Shown here: positions 8,118-16,273 of the stretch, one piece after another | Layout: every line of letters begins with the position of its first letter | Position numbering within the stretch: the stretch's first letter is position 1 | Source of the DNA: an uncultured Lachnospiraceae bacterium | GTDB lineage: Bacteria > Bacillota > Clostridia > Lachnospirales > Lachnospiraceae | NCBI GenBank assembly: GCA_910577115.1 | Contig: CAJTMC010000020.1 | Span: 1-64,000, forward strand | DNA length: 64,000 nucleotides | Direction: 5' to 3' | Position numbers and translations under genes: made by a program | The notes under the pieces: generated by a model | Seen by the model: the letters and a program-made list of their open reading frames with translations, nothing else | Database searches by the model: none | Told to the model about the DNA's origin: nothing

Positions 8118-9662
8118 ATGGAAAGAAAAATGAAAATTACACAACGGTATTTATATATCCCAATCTGTGCGGGAAAAGAGGAGCGGACGCTTAAGATTTA
8201 TTTGGAGCAGGAAGAAGCGTTTCGAAAAAAAATCCATGAGATTATGGTGCCGGTAGCAGACACAGAGGCGTCAGCATATCCTTGCGACTATTTTGCAGAA
8301 ATTCCGGTAGGCGCGTATTTGGATAAAGAGATTTTAATACGTATTGACGCGCCCGAAGCATTCATGGAGCAAATTAAAAACGAAGACAGACAGGAACTGT
8401 CAAAAGAACATAGACCACAAATCCATTTTACCGCAGACACTGGTTGGACGAATGACCCGAATGGTCTTATTTTGGCGGATGGTATCTACCATTTATACTT
8501 CCAATATAACCCCTTCAACACATCATGGGAAAACATGAGCTGGGGGCACGCAGTGAGTACGGATTTACTGCATTGGAAGCAGGAGGATACGGTCATGTTT
8601 CCGGACGAAAGCGGTACGATGTTTTCGGGGTGTGCAATCACAAACGAGCGTGAAATGCTGGGACTGCCAAAGGACGCGCTTTTGTTCTTTTATACTGCTG
8701 CAGGAGGTGCAAACAAGTGGAGTAAGGGCTTGGAATTTACACAGAAAATTGCGTACAGCCTTGATGGCGGCAGAACGCTGACGAAAATGCCCATTCCCTG
8801 CCTGCCCACGATTGAAAAAGAAAACCGCGATCCCAAGGTATACTGGCATGAGGAAACACAGGCATATGTTATGGCACTGTTTTTGGAGAAAAACGATTTT
8901 GCGATATTCCGTTCGAAAGACTTACTGCACTGGGAGCAGTCTGACCGCTTTACGTTAGAAGACGCATGGGAGTGCCCAGACTTGCTGCGGCTGACTTCCG
9001 ACGAGAGGGAAACCTGTTGGTTTTTCTGGTCCGCAGACGGTTTTTATTATCAGGGCGAATTTGACGGGTATAAATTCAGGACACAGGGCAAAAAACAAAA
9101 AGCATATATCAACGAGCTTCCCTACGCGGCGCAGACATATTTTGGCGTTGCCGACCGCGTGATTTCCATACCGTGGCTGCGCATGAAAAATGACGGCAGA
9201 ATGTTTACCGGCGCATACGGAATTCCCGTAGAACTAACTTGCAAAAAAGCAGAGAATGGGTTTATACTAATACAAAGACCTGTCAGAGAACTGATGCAGC
9301 AGGCAAAGCAGTGTGACGCGCTGCGGATAGAAAGCGGTGATTTGGCAGGGCAAAATGAAAATAAAAAGGCGTTTGTGCTGGAAATGCTTGCCAAAGAGGA
9401 CTACGAGGGCAGCTATGTTTGGGAAGTAAACGGCAGCACGATTGAATATCAGCCTCAATCAGGACAATTATCGGTCGATGAGGACAATTATCAGATTGGC
9501 TGCGGATATAAAGAATTTCTTTTTCTTATAGACGACAGGATTTTGGAAGTCTTTTTCGACGGGGGCGTGCAGCTTGGGACATTTGTTCTAAAAACAGCGG
9601 ATATTCAACTCAAGATACCGCATGAGGCAGCAGCGCAGTATGCGGTATATGAAATTTTATAA
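8118..9662 (+). CDS. Glycoside hydrolase family 32 (beta-fructofuranosidase), intracellular
   Basis: A 514-residue GH32 enzyme. The nucleophile motif WTNDPNG is at residues 110-116 (Asp113), RDP at 237-239 (transition-state Asp238) and EC at 285-286 (acid/base Glu285). Residues 1-100 form an extra N-terminal beta region like DUF4980 of clostridial and Bacteroidetes levanases; the last 150 residues are the usual beta-sandwich. No signal peptide is visible, so it should cleave sucrose or short fructans in the cytoplasm. It is the first gene of the sucrose locus, under its own promoter and a LacI-type operator. Confidence 0.9.
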   Translation: MERKMKITQRYLYIPICAGKEERTLKIYLEQEEAFRKKIHEIMVPVADTEASAYPCDYFAEIPVGAYLDKEILIRIDAPEAFMEQIKNEDRQELSKEHRPQIHFTADTGWTNDPNGLILADGIYHLYFQYNPFNTSWENMSWGHAVSTDLLHWKQEDTVMFPDESGTMFSGCAITNEREMLGLPKDALLFFYTAAGGANKWSKGLEFTQKIAYSLDGGRTLTKMPIPCLPTIEKENRDPKVYWHEETQAYVMALFLEKNDFAIFRSKDLLHWEQSDRFTLEDAWECPDLLRLTSDERETCWFFWSADGFYYQGEFDGYKFRTQGKKQKAYINELPYAAQTYFGVADRVISIPWLRMKNDGRMFTGAYGIPVELTCKKAENGFILIQRPVRELMQQAKQCDALRIESGDLAGQNENKKAFVLEMLAKEDYEGSYVWEVNGSTIEYQPQSGQLSVDEDNYQIGCGYKEFLFLIDDRILEVFFDGGVQLGTFVLKTADIQLKIPHEAAAQYAVYEIL

Positions 9663-9807
9663 ATTTACCGTTCGGTAGGTTTGCGCATTTTTGCGCTGAC
9701 CATATGAAAACATAAAGTCAGTAGGCAAAAATCCATTCAGCAGGCGGTCTTGCATGGATTTTTGTTTGTAACTGCAAGAATATCAAACAGTTACAAAAGG
9801 AATGGAG
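9661..9807 (+). repeat. Tandem-hairpin repeat between GH32 and lacI
   Basis: After AAATTTACCG at the GH32 stop come two perfect stems: CAAAAATCCAT/ATGGATTTTTG (9726-9736 with 9754-9764) and TTTGTAACTG/CAGTTACAAA (9765-9774 with 9788-9797). AAGGAATGGAG then provides the ribosome site of the regulator gene. The same two-stem plan, with the identical arm ATGGATTTTTG, occurs at 59761-59831. Confidence 0.65.
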
Positions 9808-9822
9808 TAAGGAGTAAGACAA

Positions 9823-10800
9823 ATGGCAACGTTAAAAGATGTTGCAAAGGAAGCAGGATTAACAGTCGGTACAGTATCCCGCGTATTGAACAACCGCGGA
9901 TACATCAGCAATAACGCGCGCCGGAAGGTAGATGAGGCGATGAAAAAACTAAACTATCGTCCCAATGAGATGGCGCGCTCTCTACACAGCAAAAGTACGA
10001 ATACGATCGGACTGATTGTACCACATATCAGGCATCCGTATTTTGCAGAGATGATTAGCAATTTGGAGCATCAGGCATATAAGAAAGGATATAAGATTTT
10101 ACTGTGCAATTCACAGAGCATTCATGAGAAGGAAAGAGAATACATTGATATTTGTACCAGCAACAAGGCAGCGGGACTGATTCTTTGCAGCGGTACAGTA
10201 GACACAAAGGTATTTGACCAAATCGATATTCCGGTTATCACGGTAGAACGATTTTTGGATAACGGAACGGCGTGCGTGGAATGCGATAACAAACAAGGCG
10301 GTGCGCTGGCTGCCCGAAAACTGATTGCGTGCGGATGCAAAAATCTGCTCCACATCGGTACAATCGGCACTATTCCCATGCCGGCGGATATGCGTACAGA
10401 GGGCTTTCGGGAGGTCTGCCAAAAGGAAAATATCGCGTTTGTGGAGCTTTCGACCAAGGAGGAGCAGTACAACAACATGAAATACGACGAGATGATAGAG
10501 CATGTGCTGTTGGAATACCCTGATACGGACGGAATGTTTTTAAGCAGCGACGTGATGGCGGCGCAGGCGCTGCAGGTATGCCGCAAGCTGCATATTTCCG
10601 TGCCCGACCAAATGAAAATCATCGGCTTTGACGACGTCAATATCGCTTCGCTGACAACGCCGCAGCTTACGACCATTCATCAGCCGATAAAAGAAATGGC
10701 AGAAATTACATTAAATCTGCTCCAAGATTCCGCGTCAGGAAAGCTGGTGGCCAAACGAACCATTCTTCCCGTATGCTTGATAGAGCGGGAAACGACATAA
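9823..10800 (+). CDS. LacI-family transcriptional regulator of sucrose/fructan use
   Basis: A 325-residue repressor. Residues 1-55 hold the LacI helix-turn-helix (ATLKDVAKEAGLTVGTVSRV) and hinge helix (YRPNEMARSLHSKST). The remainder is a periplasmic-binding-protein-like sensor domain, with PADMRTEGF and IIGFDDVNIASLTTPQLTTI as the usual C-terminal landmarks. It lies between GH32 and the sugar transporter, both of which have matching palindromes (8049, 12917). The effector is probably sucrose, fructose or a phosphorylated derivative. A strong bidirectional terminator follows. Confidence 0.9.
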   Translation: MATLKDVAKEAGLTVGTVSRVLNNRGYISNNARRKVDEAMKKLNYRPNEMARSLHSKSTNTIGLIVPHIRHPYFAEMISNLEHQAYKKGYKILLCNSQSIHEKEREYIDICTSNKAAGLILCSGTVDTKVFDQIDIPVITVERFLDNGTACVECDNKQGGALAARKLIACGCKNLLHIGTIGTIPMPADMRTEGFREVCQKENIAFVELSTKEEQYNNMKYDEMIEHVLLEYPDTDGMFLSSDVMAAQALQVCRKLHISVPDQMKIIGFDDVNIASLTTPQLTTIHQPIKEMAEITLNLLQDSASGKLVAKRTILPVCLIERETT

Positions 10801-10827
10801 CAATTTGATGAATGACAATCATTTAAC

Positions 10828-10866
10828 AAACTGCTCAGGGCATGACAAGCGCCCTGAGCAGTTTTT
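10828..10866. terminator. Bidirectional terminator between lacI and the minus-strand pair
   Basis: AAACTGCTCAGGGC (10828-10841) and GCCCTGAGCAGTTT (10851-10864) form a perfect 14-bp stem, with TTTTT on the plus side. The left arm contains the stop codon of the minus-strand gene that ends at 10835. Confidence 0.85.
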
Positions 10867-11575
10867 CACAGTCCGCAAGATGCTCCGTATTTGCAATAAT
10901 CACCGCATACAACGGTTCATCGTTTTCCTCGGTCTGATTATAAGCTTCTTCAAATTCCGTCCCCGACAAATCTATGGCAAAATACCCGTCAATTCCGTCA
11001 TTCAAATCCACATTCCCGTTTTCGTCCTCCGTGAGGTTTGCCGTGTCATAACAAAGCATACCCCGTCGTGAAAGCTCGGAAACCAAATCCGCAGAGAGCG
11101 CCGTATCCAATGGAAGACAGGCATTCAGCGCAAGCAGATAACGGTACATATCCGCGCCGCAAATCGCAACGTCCATTCGCTGGGAGGAAATCGTCGTCAT
11201 CACTTCCACTTCGTAAAGATAGTAGTATCGATTGTCATAGTCAAAGGGCTGATCCTGATTGACATCGACGTCCCCCTCTTTCCCGTCGCTTTTTAAATCC
11301 TGCGTAAACTCACGAAACCATGCACCGCAGTCGTCCTGCGTATTAAGCACGACGCACACACGCAGCCGGCAGGGTTTTTGTCCCTCCCAAAGCATACGGG
11401 CAAACGTGGCAACAATGACGACAACACAGAAGCAGACAAGAACGCGCCATTTGTAATAATCCCACAAAAACTGAAGCTTTCCGCGCGCATCAAGCCGCTT
11501 GAGCGTATCAAAGTCCTGCCGGAGTTCTTCTCGCAGCGATGAAGTGTTTCCCAATTTCTTCTTATTTTTCTTCAT
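10835..11575 (-). CDS. Membrane-anchored protein of unknown function next to yesL
   Basis: I do not recognise a named family. The 246-residue protein has a basic cytoplasmic N-terminus (about 1-45), one transmembrane helix (about 46-65, VLVCFCVVVIVATFARML) and an external domain of about 180 residues rich in Asp and Glu. A TM-then-soluble design and its 14-base overlap with the yesL stop suggest that the two products work together. It is transcribed against the surrounding sugar genes, and ends inside a shared terminator. Extracytoplasmic domain function is unknown. Confidence 0.7.
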   Translation of the reverse strand: MKKNKKKLGNTSSLREELRQDFDTLKRLDARGKLQFLWDYYKWRVLVCFCVVVIVATFARMLWEGQKPCRLRVCVVLNTQDDCGAWFREFTQDLKSDGKEGDVDVNQDQPFDYDNRYYYLYEVEVMTTISSQRMDVAICGADMYRYLLALNACLPLDTALSADLVSELSRRGMLCYDTANLTEDENGNVDLNDGIDGYFAIDLSGTEFEEAYNQTEENDEPLYAVIIANTEHLADCEKLLRALVMP

Positions 11576-12239
11576 GTGCAGTTTCCTCCTCTTCCTCCGA
11601 AAGAAACGCCAACGGTCTTAATTCGTCCTCTGCCGCCGAATCCGGCAGCCAGGGCTTTAAAATCTTAAGCAGGAGAGCAGTCTGAAAACGGCATACCAGT
11701 CCAAAAGCAATAAAAATCAGCCCCGGAAGCAGGTGGCACACCCAAAGTCCAAGCGCGAGTGCAATCACCATAAGAAGTGTCCGCCCAAGATTGCGTATGG
11801 ACAGCACAAACGCCCAAATGACAAGGTCTTTATTTTTTTTCTCAAATTTAGCAAGCAGCGGAAAGGAATAGAGCGCGATAAACAGCCAAATCAGAAAAAG
11901 CACGGCAAAGAATACCATAAAAAAAGTATAAATGCCCGTTCCCGCATGATAACACATGGAAATATCCAACATCAGAAAGGCGCCGACAGCCGTCAGCGGA
12001 ATGCCAAGAAAAATTCCTTGTTTCAGATTTTGGCGAAACGAATGAAAGAAATCCTTCGACAGATACGTTTCTTCGCCGCGTACAAGGTTCATCATGGCAT
12101 AATAAAATGCGGCAGTGGCAGGTCCGATTGTGACAATCGGCAGACAGCACAACAGCCAAAGCAGATTCAGGACAAAAATATCAAAGATGCTGCCCATCCC
12201 TATCCAAAAGGGGTTGTCCGAACGGAATATTTTATTCAT
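11562..12239 (-). CDS. YesL family (DUF624) membrane protein
   Basis: A 225-residue protein with five predicted membrane helices. The N-terminal GSIFDIFVLNLLWLLCCLPIV and TIGPATAAFYYAM are diagnostic of YesL/DUF624. These proteins are common in clostridial and Bacillus oligosaccharide transport loci, including rhamnogalacturonan regions, but have no proven biochemical role. I chose the start at 12239, where GGAAAGGAG precedes the ATG. Its partner gene overlaps its stop. The pair is embedded antisense between the sucrose regulator and its transporter. Confidence 0.85.
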   Translation of the reverse strand: MNKIFRSDNPFWIGMGSIFDIFVLNLLWLLCCLPIVTIGPATAAFYYAMMNLVRGEETYLSKDFFHSFRQNLKQGIFLGIPLTAVGAFLMLDISMCYHAGTGIYTFFMVFFAVLFLIWLFIALYSFPLLAKFEKKNKDLVIWAFVLSIRNLGRTLLMVIALALGLWVCHLLPGLIFIAFGLVCRFQTALLLKILKPWLPDSAAEDELRPLAFLSEEEEETAHEEK

Positions 12240-12264
12240 GTGAAAACTCCTTTCCAAGATACGC

Positions 12265-12633
12265 TTATTTTTGCAGCGCTTTTAGCTGCTCTTGAAGCGC
12301 TGCAATTTCTGCGTCTTTTTCTGCAAGTGCAGTTGCGTTCTCTGCGAGTTTCGCGTCTTTCCCGGCAAGCTCGGTATCTTTTTCTGCAAGCTTGGCTTCC
12401 CCCCTGCCGGATAAGACTTTGATACGTCCGTAAAATACGCTGCCCCTCTTCGCGCATTTCGCACAGATAACGTAATTCGTCGTCCTGATTAAGCTTATAA
12501 AGCGTTTCACCGGTCTCTTTAAAAACAGTATCATTCTGTGCCACTATCTTCAGCTCCTCCCATGTCTTTGCCTGAAACAGTCTTGCCCGGTATTCAAGTG
12601 CAAACGTTTTGTCCTCTTGGGTTGCCAGTTCTA
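12265..12633 (-). pseudogene. Remnant of an Rpn/PD-(D/E)XK family putative transposase
   Basis: Only the C-terminal end of the family remains. Reading leftward from about 12633, one frame gives FALEYRARLFQAKTWEEL and then AQNDTVFKETGETLYKLNQ, typical of Rpn (COG5464) proteins. Near 12410 the frame must shift to reach a heptad tail of LAEKD/LAENA/LQEQLKALQK repeats. An in-frame stop lies just upstream and the N-terminal nuclease domain is missing. It is therefore truncated and frameshifted. It sits directly before yesL on the same strand. Confidence 0.7.
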
Positions 12634-12876
12634 TTTGATTTCAGTCTAACACATTCAATGTAAAGTTGTCATTATAAATATAGTGTTTTTTGATGTTCAT
12701 CATTTTATTCGTGGCATAAAATTCGGGGTAATCGGGAAACGGAGAAAAATCAAGATATGATAGTGTTGCAATGCGTCATATCATATCAATGGATTAACAT
12801 ACAGTGAAATTCATCTGAATTGGATAGAATCCGTAAACATATCGTCATATTACACAAAATTCAGGCATATAATGAA

Positions 12877-12905
12877 TTGAAAACAGGCATTTATTTTGTT
12901 ATAAT
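12877..12905 (+). promoter_or_regulatory. Promoter of the sucrose transporter operon
   Basis: TTGAAA (12877-12882), a 17-base spacer and TATAAT (12900-12905). Transcription should begin near 12912, directly before the LacI-type palindrome at 12917. The rest of the 12634-13014 gap is AT-rich leader with no gene seen. Confidence 0.8.
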
Positions 12906-12916
12906 GCCGAAAAATA

Positions 12917-12932
12917 TGATAATCGATTGACA
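12917..12932. promoter_or_regulatory. LacI-type operator of the sucrose transporter operon
   Basis: TGATAATCGATTGACA is a 16-base palindrome with central CG (TG..AATCGATT..CA). It overlaps the predicted transcription start, which fits repression. It shares CGATTGACA with the site at 8055-8064. Confidence 0.7.
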
Positions 12933-13014
12933 TGTATTATTTAAGATGCTATTCTTTAACCATAAAATATAAACGAAAAATAAAATAATGATGTATTAAA
13001 GGAGGAAACAAAGT

Positions 13015-14310
13015 ATGAGAAAGAAACTATTGTCAGTAGTACTTGCAGCAGCTATGGTTACATCGCTTACGGCATGTGGCGGCGGGGACAGCAGCACAAG
13101 TGCAAACAACGGCGGCGGGGACAGCAGCGGAAACGTGGCAATCACCATTTTCAACTCGAAGATCGAGGTGCAGGACCAGTTCGAGGAGATGGCGAAGGAG
13201 TACAGTGCACAAAAAGGTGTTGACGTAGAGGTTTACTACTCAAGCGATACCGTATCGGCACATCTTGCGACACGCTACTCAGCAAACGATCCGTACACCC
13301 TTTCAATGGTGGACGCAAAGGATATATACTCCCTTGCAGCGGAGCATGCGGCTGATTTAAGCGATCAGGAGTGGGTAAAGAATACGGATTACGCGATTTC
13401 CGTAGACGGAAAAGTAGTAGGTTTTCCGGTATGTGTAGAGGCGAGAGGCGTGATTTACAACGCGGAGGCGATTGAGGCAATCACGGGTTCAGCCTTTAAT
13501 CCGGACGATTACAAGACACTTGATGCATTTAACGGTTTGTTAGAGCAGCTTGTTGCAGGCGGTATGACAGCGCCGACAGGCATCATGAAAGAGGACTGGT
13601 CTTTGGCTGGTCATTTCCTGACAGAAACATATGAGCAGCAGCCCGACGTGGACGCATACATAAGCGCATTGCACGCAGGTACGGCGGATGTTGTAAACAA
13701 CAGCAAATGGAATGCCATGATGGATACCTTTGATGCATTAAAGCAGCACAACTACGCGGCATCTTCTCCGGTAGCGGCAGAGCGTGAGGTTTCTGAGCAG
13801 AAGCTTGCAGAAGGCGAAATCGCATTTATGTTCGGCGGTAACTGGGACTGGTCGATGATTAACGCATATGACTATTCCGAGAACATGGGCTTAATGCCGG
13901 TACCGCAGAATACGGACGACGGCTCAAACGAGAAATTAGTCGGCGGCGGTTCAAAATATTTCTTCATTGACTCATCAGAAAATACTTCTGAGGAACAGCG
14001 CCAGGCAGCAAAGGATTTCTTAAACTGGCTTGTATTTGAGGAAGACGGAAATGCATTTTTGACAGAGAAGTGCGCACTTGTTCCGGCATACAGCAACATT
14101 GATGCAAGCGCACTCGATCCATTGTCAAAATCCGTAAAGAAATATGCGGACGAAGGAAAACTGATTGATAACTATAATTTCCTTCCCGATGATCACTTCT
14201 CAATCTGCGGCGCAGCATTCCAGAAGTATCTTGCAGACCAGTCAGACCGTGCGGTATTTGCGGCGGACATCGAAAAATACTGGTCATCAACAGCTCCGGT
14301 AGAACATTAA
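13015..14310 (+). CDS. Sugar ABC transporter substrate-binding lipoprotein
   Basis: A 431-residue family 1 extracellular solute-binding protein. The signal peptide ends in the lipobox LTAC (lipid-anchored Cys21), followed by a Gly/Ser/Asn linker to about residue 40 and then the binding domain. It should capture sucrose or a related oligosaccharide outside the membrane for the permeases encoded at 14409 and 15290. No ATPase gene is present, so a shared MsmK-type ATPase elsewhere is expected. AAAGGAGG precedes the ATG. A stable hairpin follows the gene, probably favouring excess binding protein. Confidence 0.9.
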   Translation: MRKKLLSVVLAAAMVTSLTACGGGDSSTSANNGGGDSSGNVAITIFNSKIEVQDQFEEMAKEYSAQKGVDVEVYYSSDTVSAHLATRYSANDPYTLSMVDAKDIYSLAAEHAADLSDQEWVKNTDYAISVDGKVVGFPVCVEARGVIYNAEAIEAITGSAFNPDDYKTLDAFNGLLEQLVAGGMTAPTGIMKEDWSLAGHFLTETYEQQPDVDAYISALHAGTADVVNNSKWNAMMDTFDALKQHNYAASSPVAAEREVSEQKLAEGEIAFMFGGNWDWSMINAYDYSENMGLMPVPQNTDDGSNEKLVGGGSKYFFIDSSENTSEEQRQAAKDFLNWLVFEEDGNAFLTEKCALVPAYSNIDASALDPLSKSVKKYADEGKLIDNYNFLPDDHFSICGAAFQKYLADQSDRAVFAADIEKYWSSTAPVEH

Positions 14311-14343
14311 GGAAAAACTGAATATAGATTGAAAATCAAACAT

Positions 14344-14380
14344 CTGCTGTCAAAAGGAATACTTTCCGTTTTGACAGCAG
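14344..14380 (+). other. Intercistronic hairpin after the binding-protein gene
   Basis: CTGCTGTCAAAA (14344-14355) pairs perfectly with TTTTGACAGCAG (14369-14380), with an inner GGAA/TTCC. No U-run follows, so it looks like an mRNA stabiliser or partial terminator and not a full stop. The second ABC locus has the same arrangement at 30480. Confidence 0.65.
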
Positions 14381-14408
14381 AAAGATAAAGGAAGGGGGAA
14401 ATGAATTT

Positions 14409-15290
14409 ATGGATACAAATTCTATGTCCTACAAGTGCAAACAGTTTCTGATGTTTGCAGGAGTGGCAACGGCTGTGTTTGCCGCTGTTGTAATCGTACC
14501 GTTTATCTACGGTTTATATCTGACCTTTACAAGCTGGGACGGCATTTCCACACAAAAACCGTTTGTCGGACTGGCAAACTATGCGGCGACGTTTGCGGAC
14601 GACGCATACTGGCAGGCATTGGGAAGAACAATGATTTATTCCGTAATTGCCGTAATTTTGGTTAATGTCGTAGCGTTTATTCTCGCCTTTTTGGTGACAA
14701 GCGGCGTAAAGGGACAAAACTTTTTCCGCGCCGGATTTTTCGTTCCGAACCTGATTGGCGGTATTGTACTTGGTTACATATGGAAGTTTGTCTTTAACCG
14801 TGCGTTTGTTGCACTGGGCGAATCTCTCTCAATCGGCGCACTTTCCACCTCATGGCTTGCCACGACCAACGGCGCGATGCTGTGTCTGATTATTGTATCG
14901 GTGTGGCAGTATGCAGGATACATGATGTTGATTTATGTAGCGGGATTTATGAGCGTTTCGGCGGACGTGCTCGAGGCGGCAAGGATTGACGGCTGCACGA
15001 ACATGCAGTCCATTATCCACATTTCCGTTCCGCTCATGGTTTCTTCGTTTGTACAATGTCTGTTTTTAACAATTACAAGGTGCTTTATGGTGTACGATGT
15101 GAACCTGTCTTTGACAAAGGGTGAGCCGTTCAACAGTTCTGTTATGGCGGCAATGCATGTGTACAATCAGGCGTTTACCTACAAAAATTATGGTACCGGT
15201 CAGGCGGAGGCGCTGATTTTGTTCGTAGTCTGCGCAGTCGTAGGCGTCCTTCAGGTATACATCGGTAAGAAAGCGGAGGTGTCGGCATAA
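14409..15290 (+). CDS. Sugar ABC transporter permease (MalF/UgpA-type)
   Basis: A 293-residue permease with six predicted helices. The cytoplasmic EAA loop EAARIDGCTNMQSIIHISVP (about residues 193-212) is the contact site for the ATPase. The start at 14409 follows GAAGGGGGA. Its stop overlaps the start of the next permease (TAATG), so the two subunits are made together. It belongs to the sucrose operon behind the promoter at 12877. Confidence 0.9.
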   Translation: MDTNSMSYKCKQFLMFAGVATAVFAAVVIVPFIYGLYLTFTSWDGISTQKPFVGLANYAATFADDAYWQALGRTMIYSVIAVILVNVVAFILAFLVTSGVKGQNFFRAGFFVPNLIGGIVLGYIWKFVFNRAFVALGESLSIGALSTSWLATTNGAMLCLIIVSVWQYAGYMMLIYVAGFMSVSADVLEAARIDGCTNMQSIIHISVPLMVSSFVQCLFLTITRCFMVYDVNLSLTKGEPFNSSVMAAMHVYNQAFTYKNYGTGQAEALILFVVCAVVGVLQVYIGKKAEVSA

Positions 15291-16150
15291 TGGATGATTT
15301 AAATGAAAAAGCTGCGCGCAGGCGGAAAATCAGCCACGCAGTAGAAATTGCGGTTTTAATTATATTGTTTATCTGTTTCATATTTCCGTTTATATTAGTC
15401 ATCATCAATGTTTTTAAGACAAAAGCGGACATTACGACAAATCCGCTGGCGTTGATTGGGGAACATGGCTTTACGCTGGCGAACTTCCCTGAGGCGATGC
15501 GGAAAATGAACTTTTGGCGCTCGTTTGCAAACTCGGCATGTATCACGATTTTCTCGACCATCTTCACCATTTTGCTCGCGTCGATGACGGCGTTTGTGAT
15601 TGTGCGCAACAAGTGGAAGGCATGCGGCGCGCTGTTCGGACTGATGATTGCGTCGATGGTTATTCCGTTTCAGGTATTGATGGTTCCGTTGGTATCGCTC
15701 TACGGCGGTGTTTTGGACATCTTAAATCATCGTGCGACGTTGATTTTCATGCATGTGGGATTTTCGCTGTCAATGGCGACCTTTATGTTCCACGGCGCGA
15801 TTTTCACGAATGTGCCGATTGCGCTTGAAGAGGCGGCGACGATTGACGGATGTACCCGTTGGCAGACGTATTGGAAGATTGTGTTCCCGCTGTTAAAGCC
15901 GACGATTGCTACGGTGGCAATCATTGACGCGATGGCGTTTTGGAACGATTATCTTCTGCCAAGTCTTGTACTGGCAAAGAAGGAATTGTATACGATTCCT
16001 ATCGCTACGCAGGTATTTTATGGAACATACTCGACGGATATTGGTTTGGTAATGGCAGCCCTGCTGCTGGCGATGCTGCCGATTTTAATACTGTATATGT
16101 TCTTGCAGCGCTATATCGTAGAAGGTGTAACTTCAGGTGCAGTGAAATAA
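15290..16150 (+). CDS. Sugar ABC transporter permease (MalG/UgpE-type)
   Basis: A 286-residue second permease subunit with six helices. The EAA loop EEAATIDGCTRWQTYWKIVF (about residues 182-201) and the C-terminal end RYIVEGVTSGAVK are typical of the MalG/CUT1 family. It starts on the A of the preceding stop. A strong terminator follows at 16183, separating the transporter from the amylosucrase gene. Confidence 0.9.
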   Translation: MDDLNEKAARRRKISHAVEIAVLIILFICFIFPFILVIINVFKTKADITTNPLALIGEHGFTLANFPEAMRKMNFWRSFANSACITIFSTIFTILLASMTAFVIVRNKWKACGALFGLMIASMVIPFQVLMVPLVSLYGGVLDILNHRATLIFMHVGFSLSMATFMFHGAIFTNVPIALEEAATIDGCTRWQTYWKIVFPLLKPTIATVAIIDAMAFWNDYLLPSLVLAKKELYTIPIATQVFYGTYSTDIGLVMAALLLAMLPILILYMFLQRYIVEGVTSGAVK

Positions 16151-16182
16151 AAGCGGTAAGGCAGAAATGCTTTGCTTTTGGG

Positions 16183-16222
16183 ATAAGGCTGGCGCTAATT
16201 TCATAGTGTCAGTCTTATTTTA
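16183..16222 (+). terminator. Terminator of the sucrose transporter operon
   Basis: AAGGCTGGCGCTA (16185-16197) pairs with TAGTGTCAGTCTT (16204-16216) through 13 bp, with G-U pairs, extended by AT pairs and followed by ATTTTATT. A TATAAT at 16239-16244 after it probably starts the next transcript; its -35 is weak. Confidence 0.75.
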
Positions 16223-16273
16223 TTCTGAAATATTTTGTTATAATAGATAAAATTTGGTGAAATGAGGTAGAAT

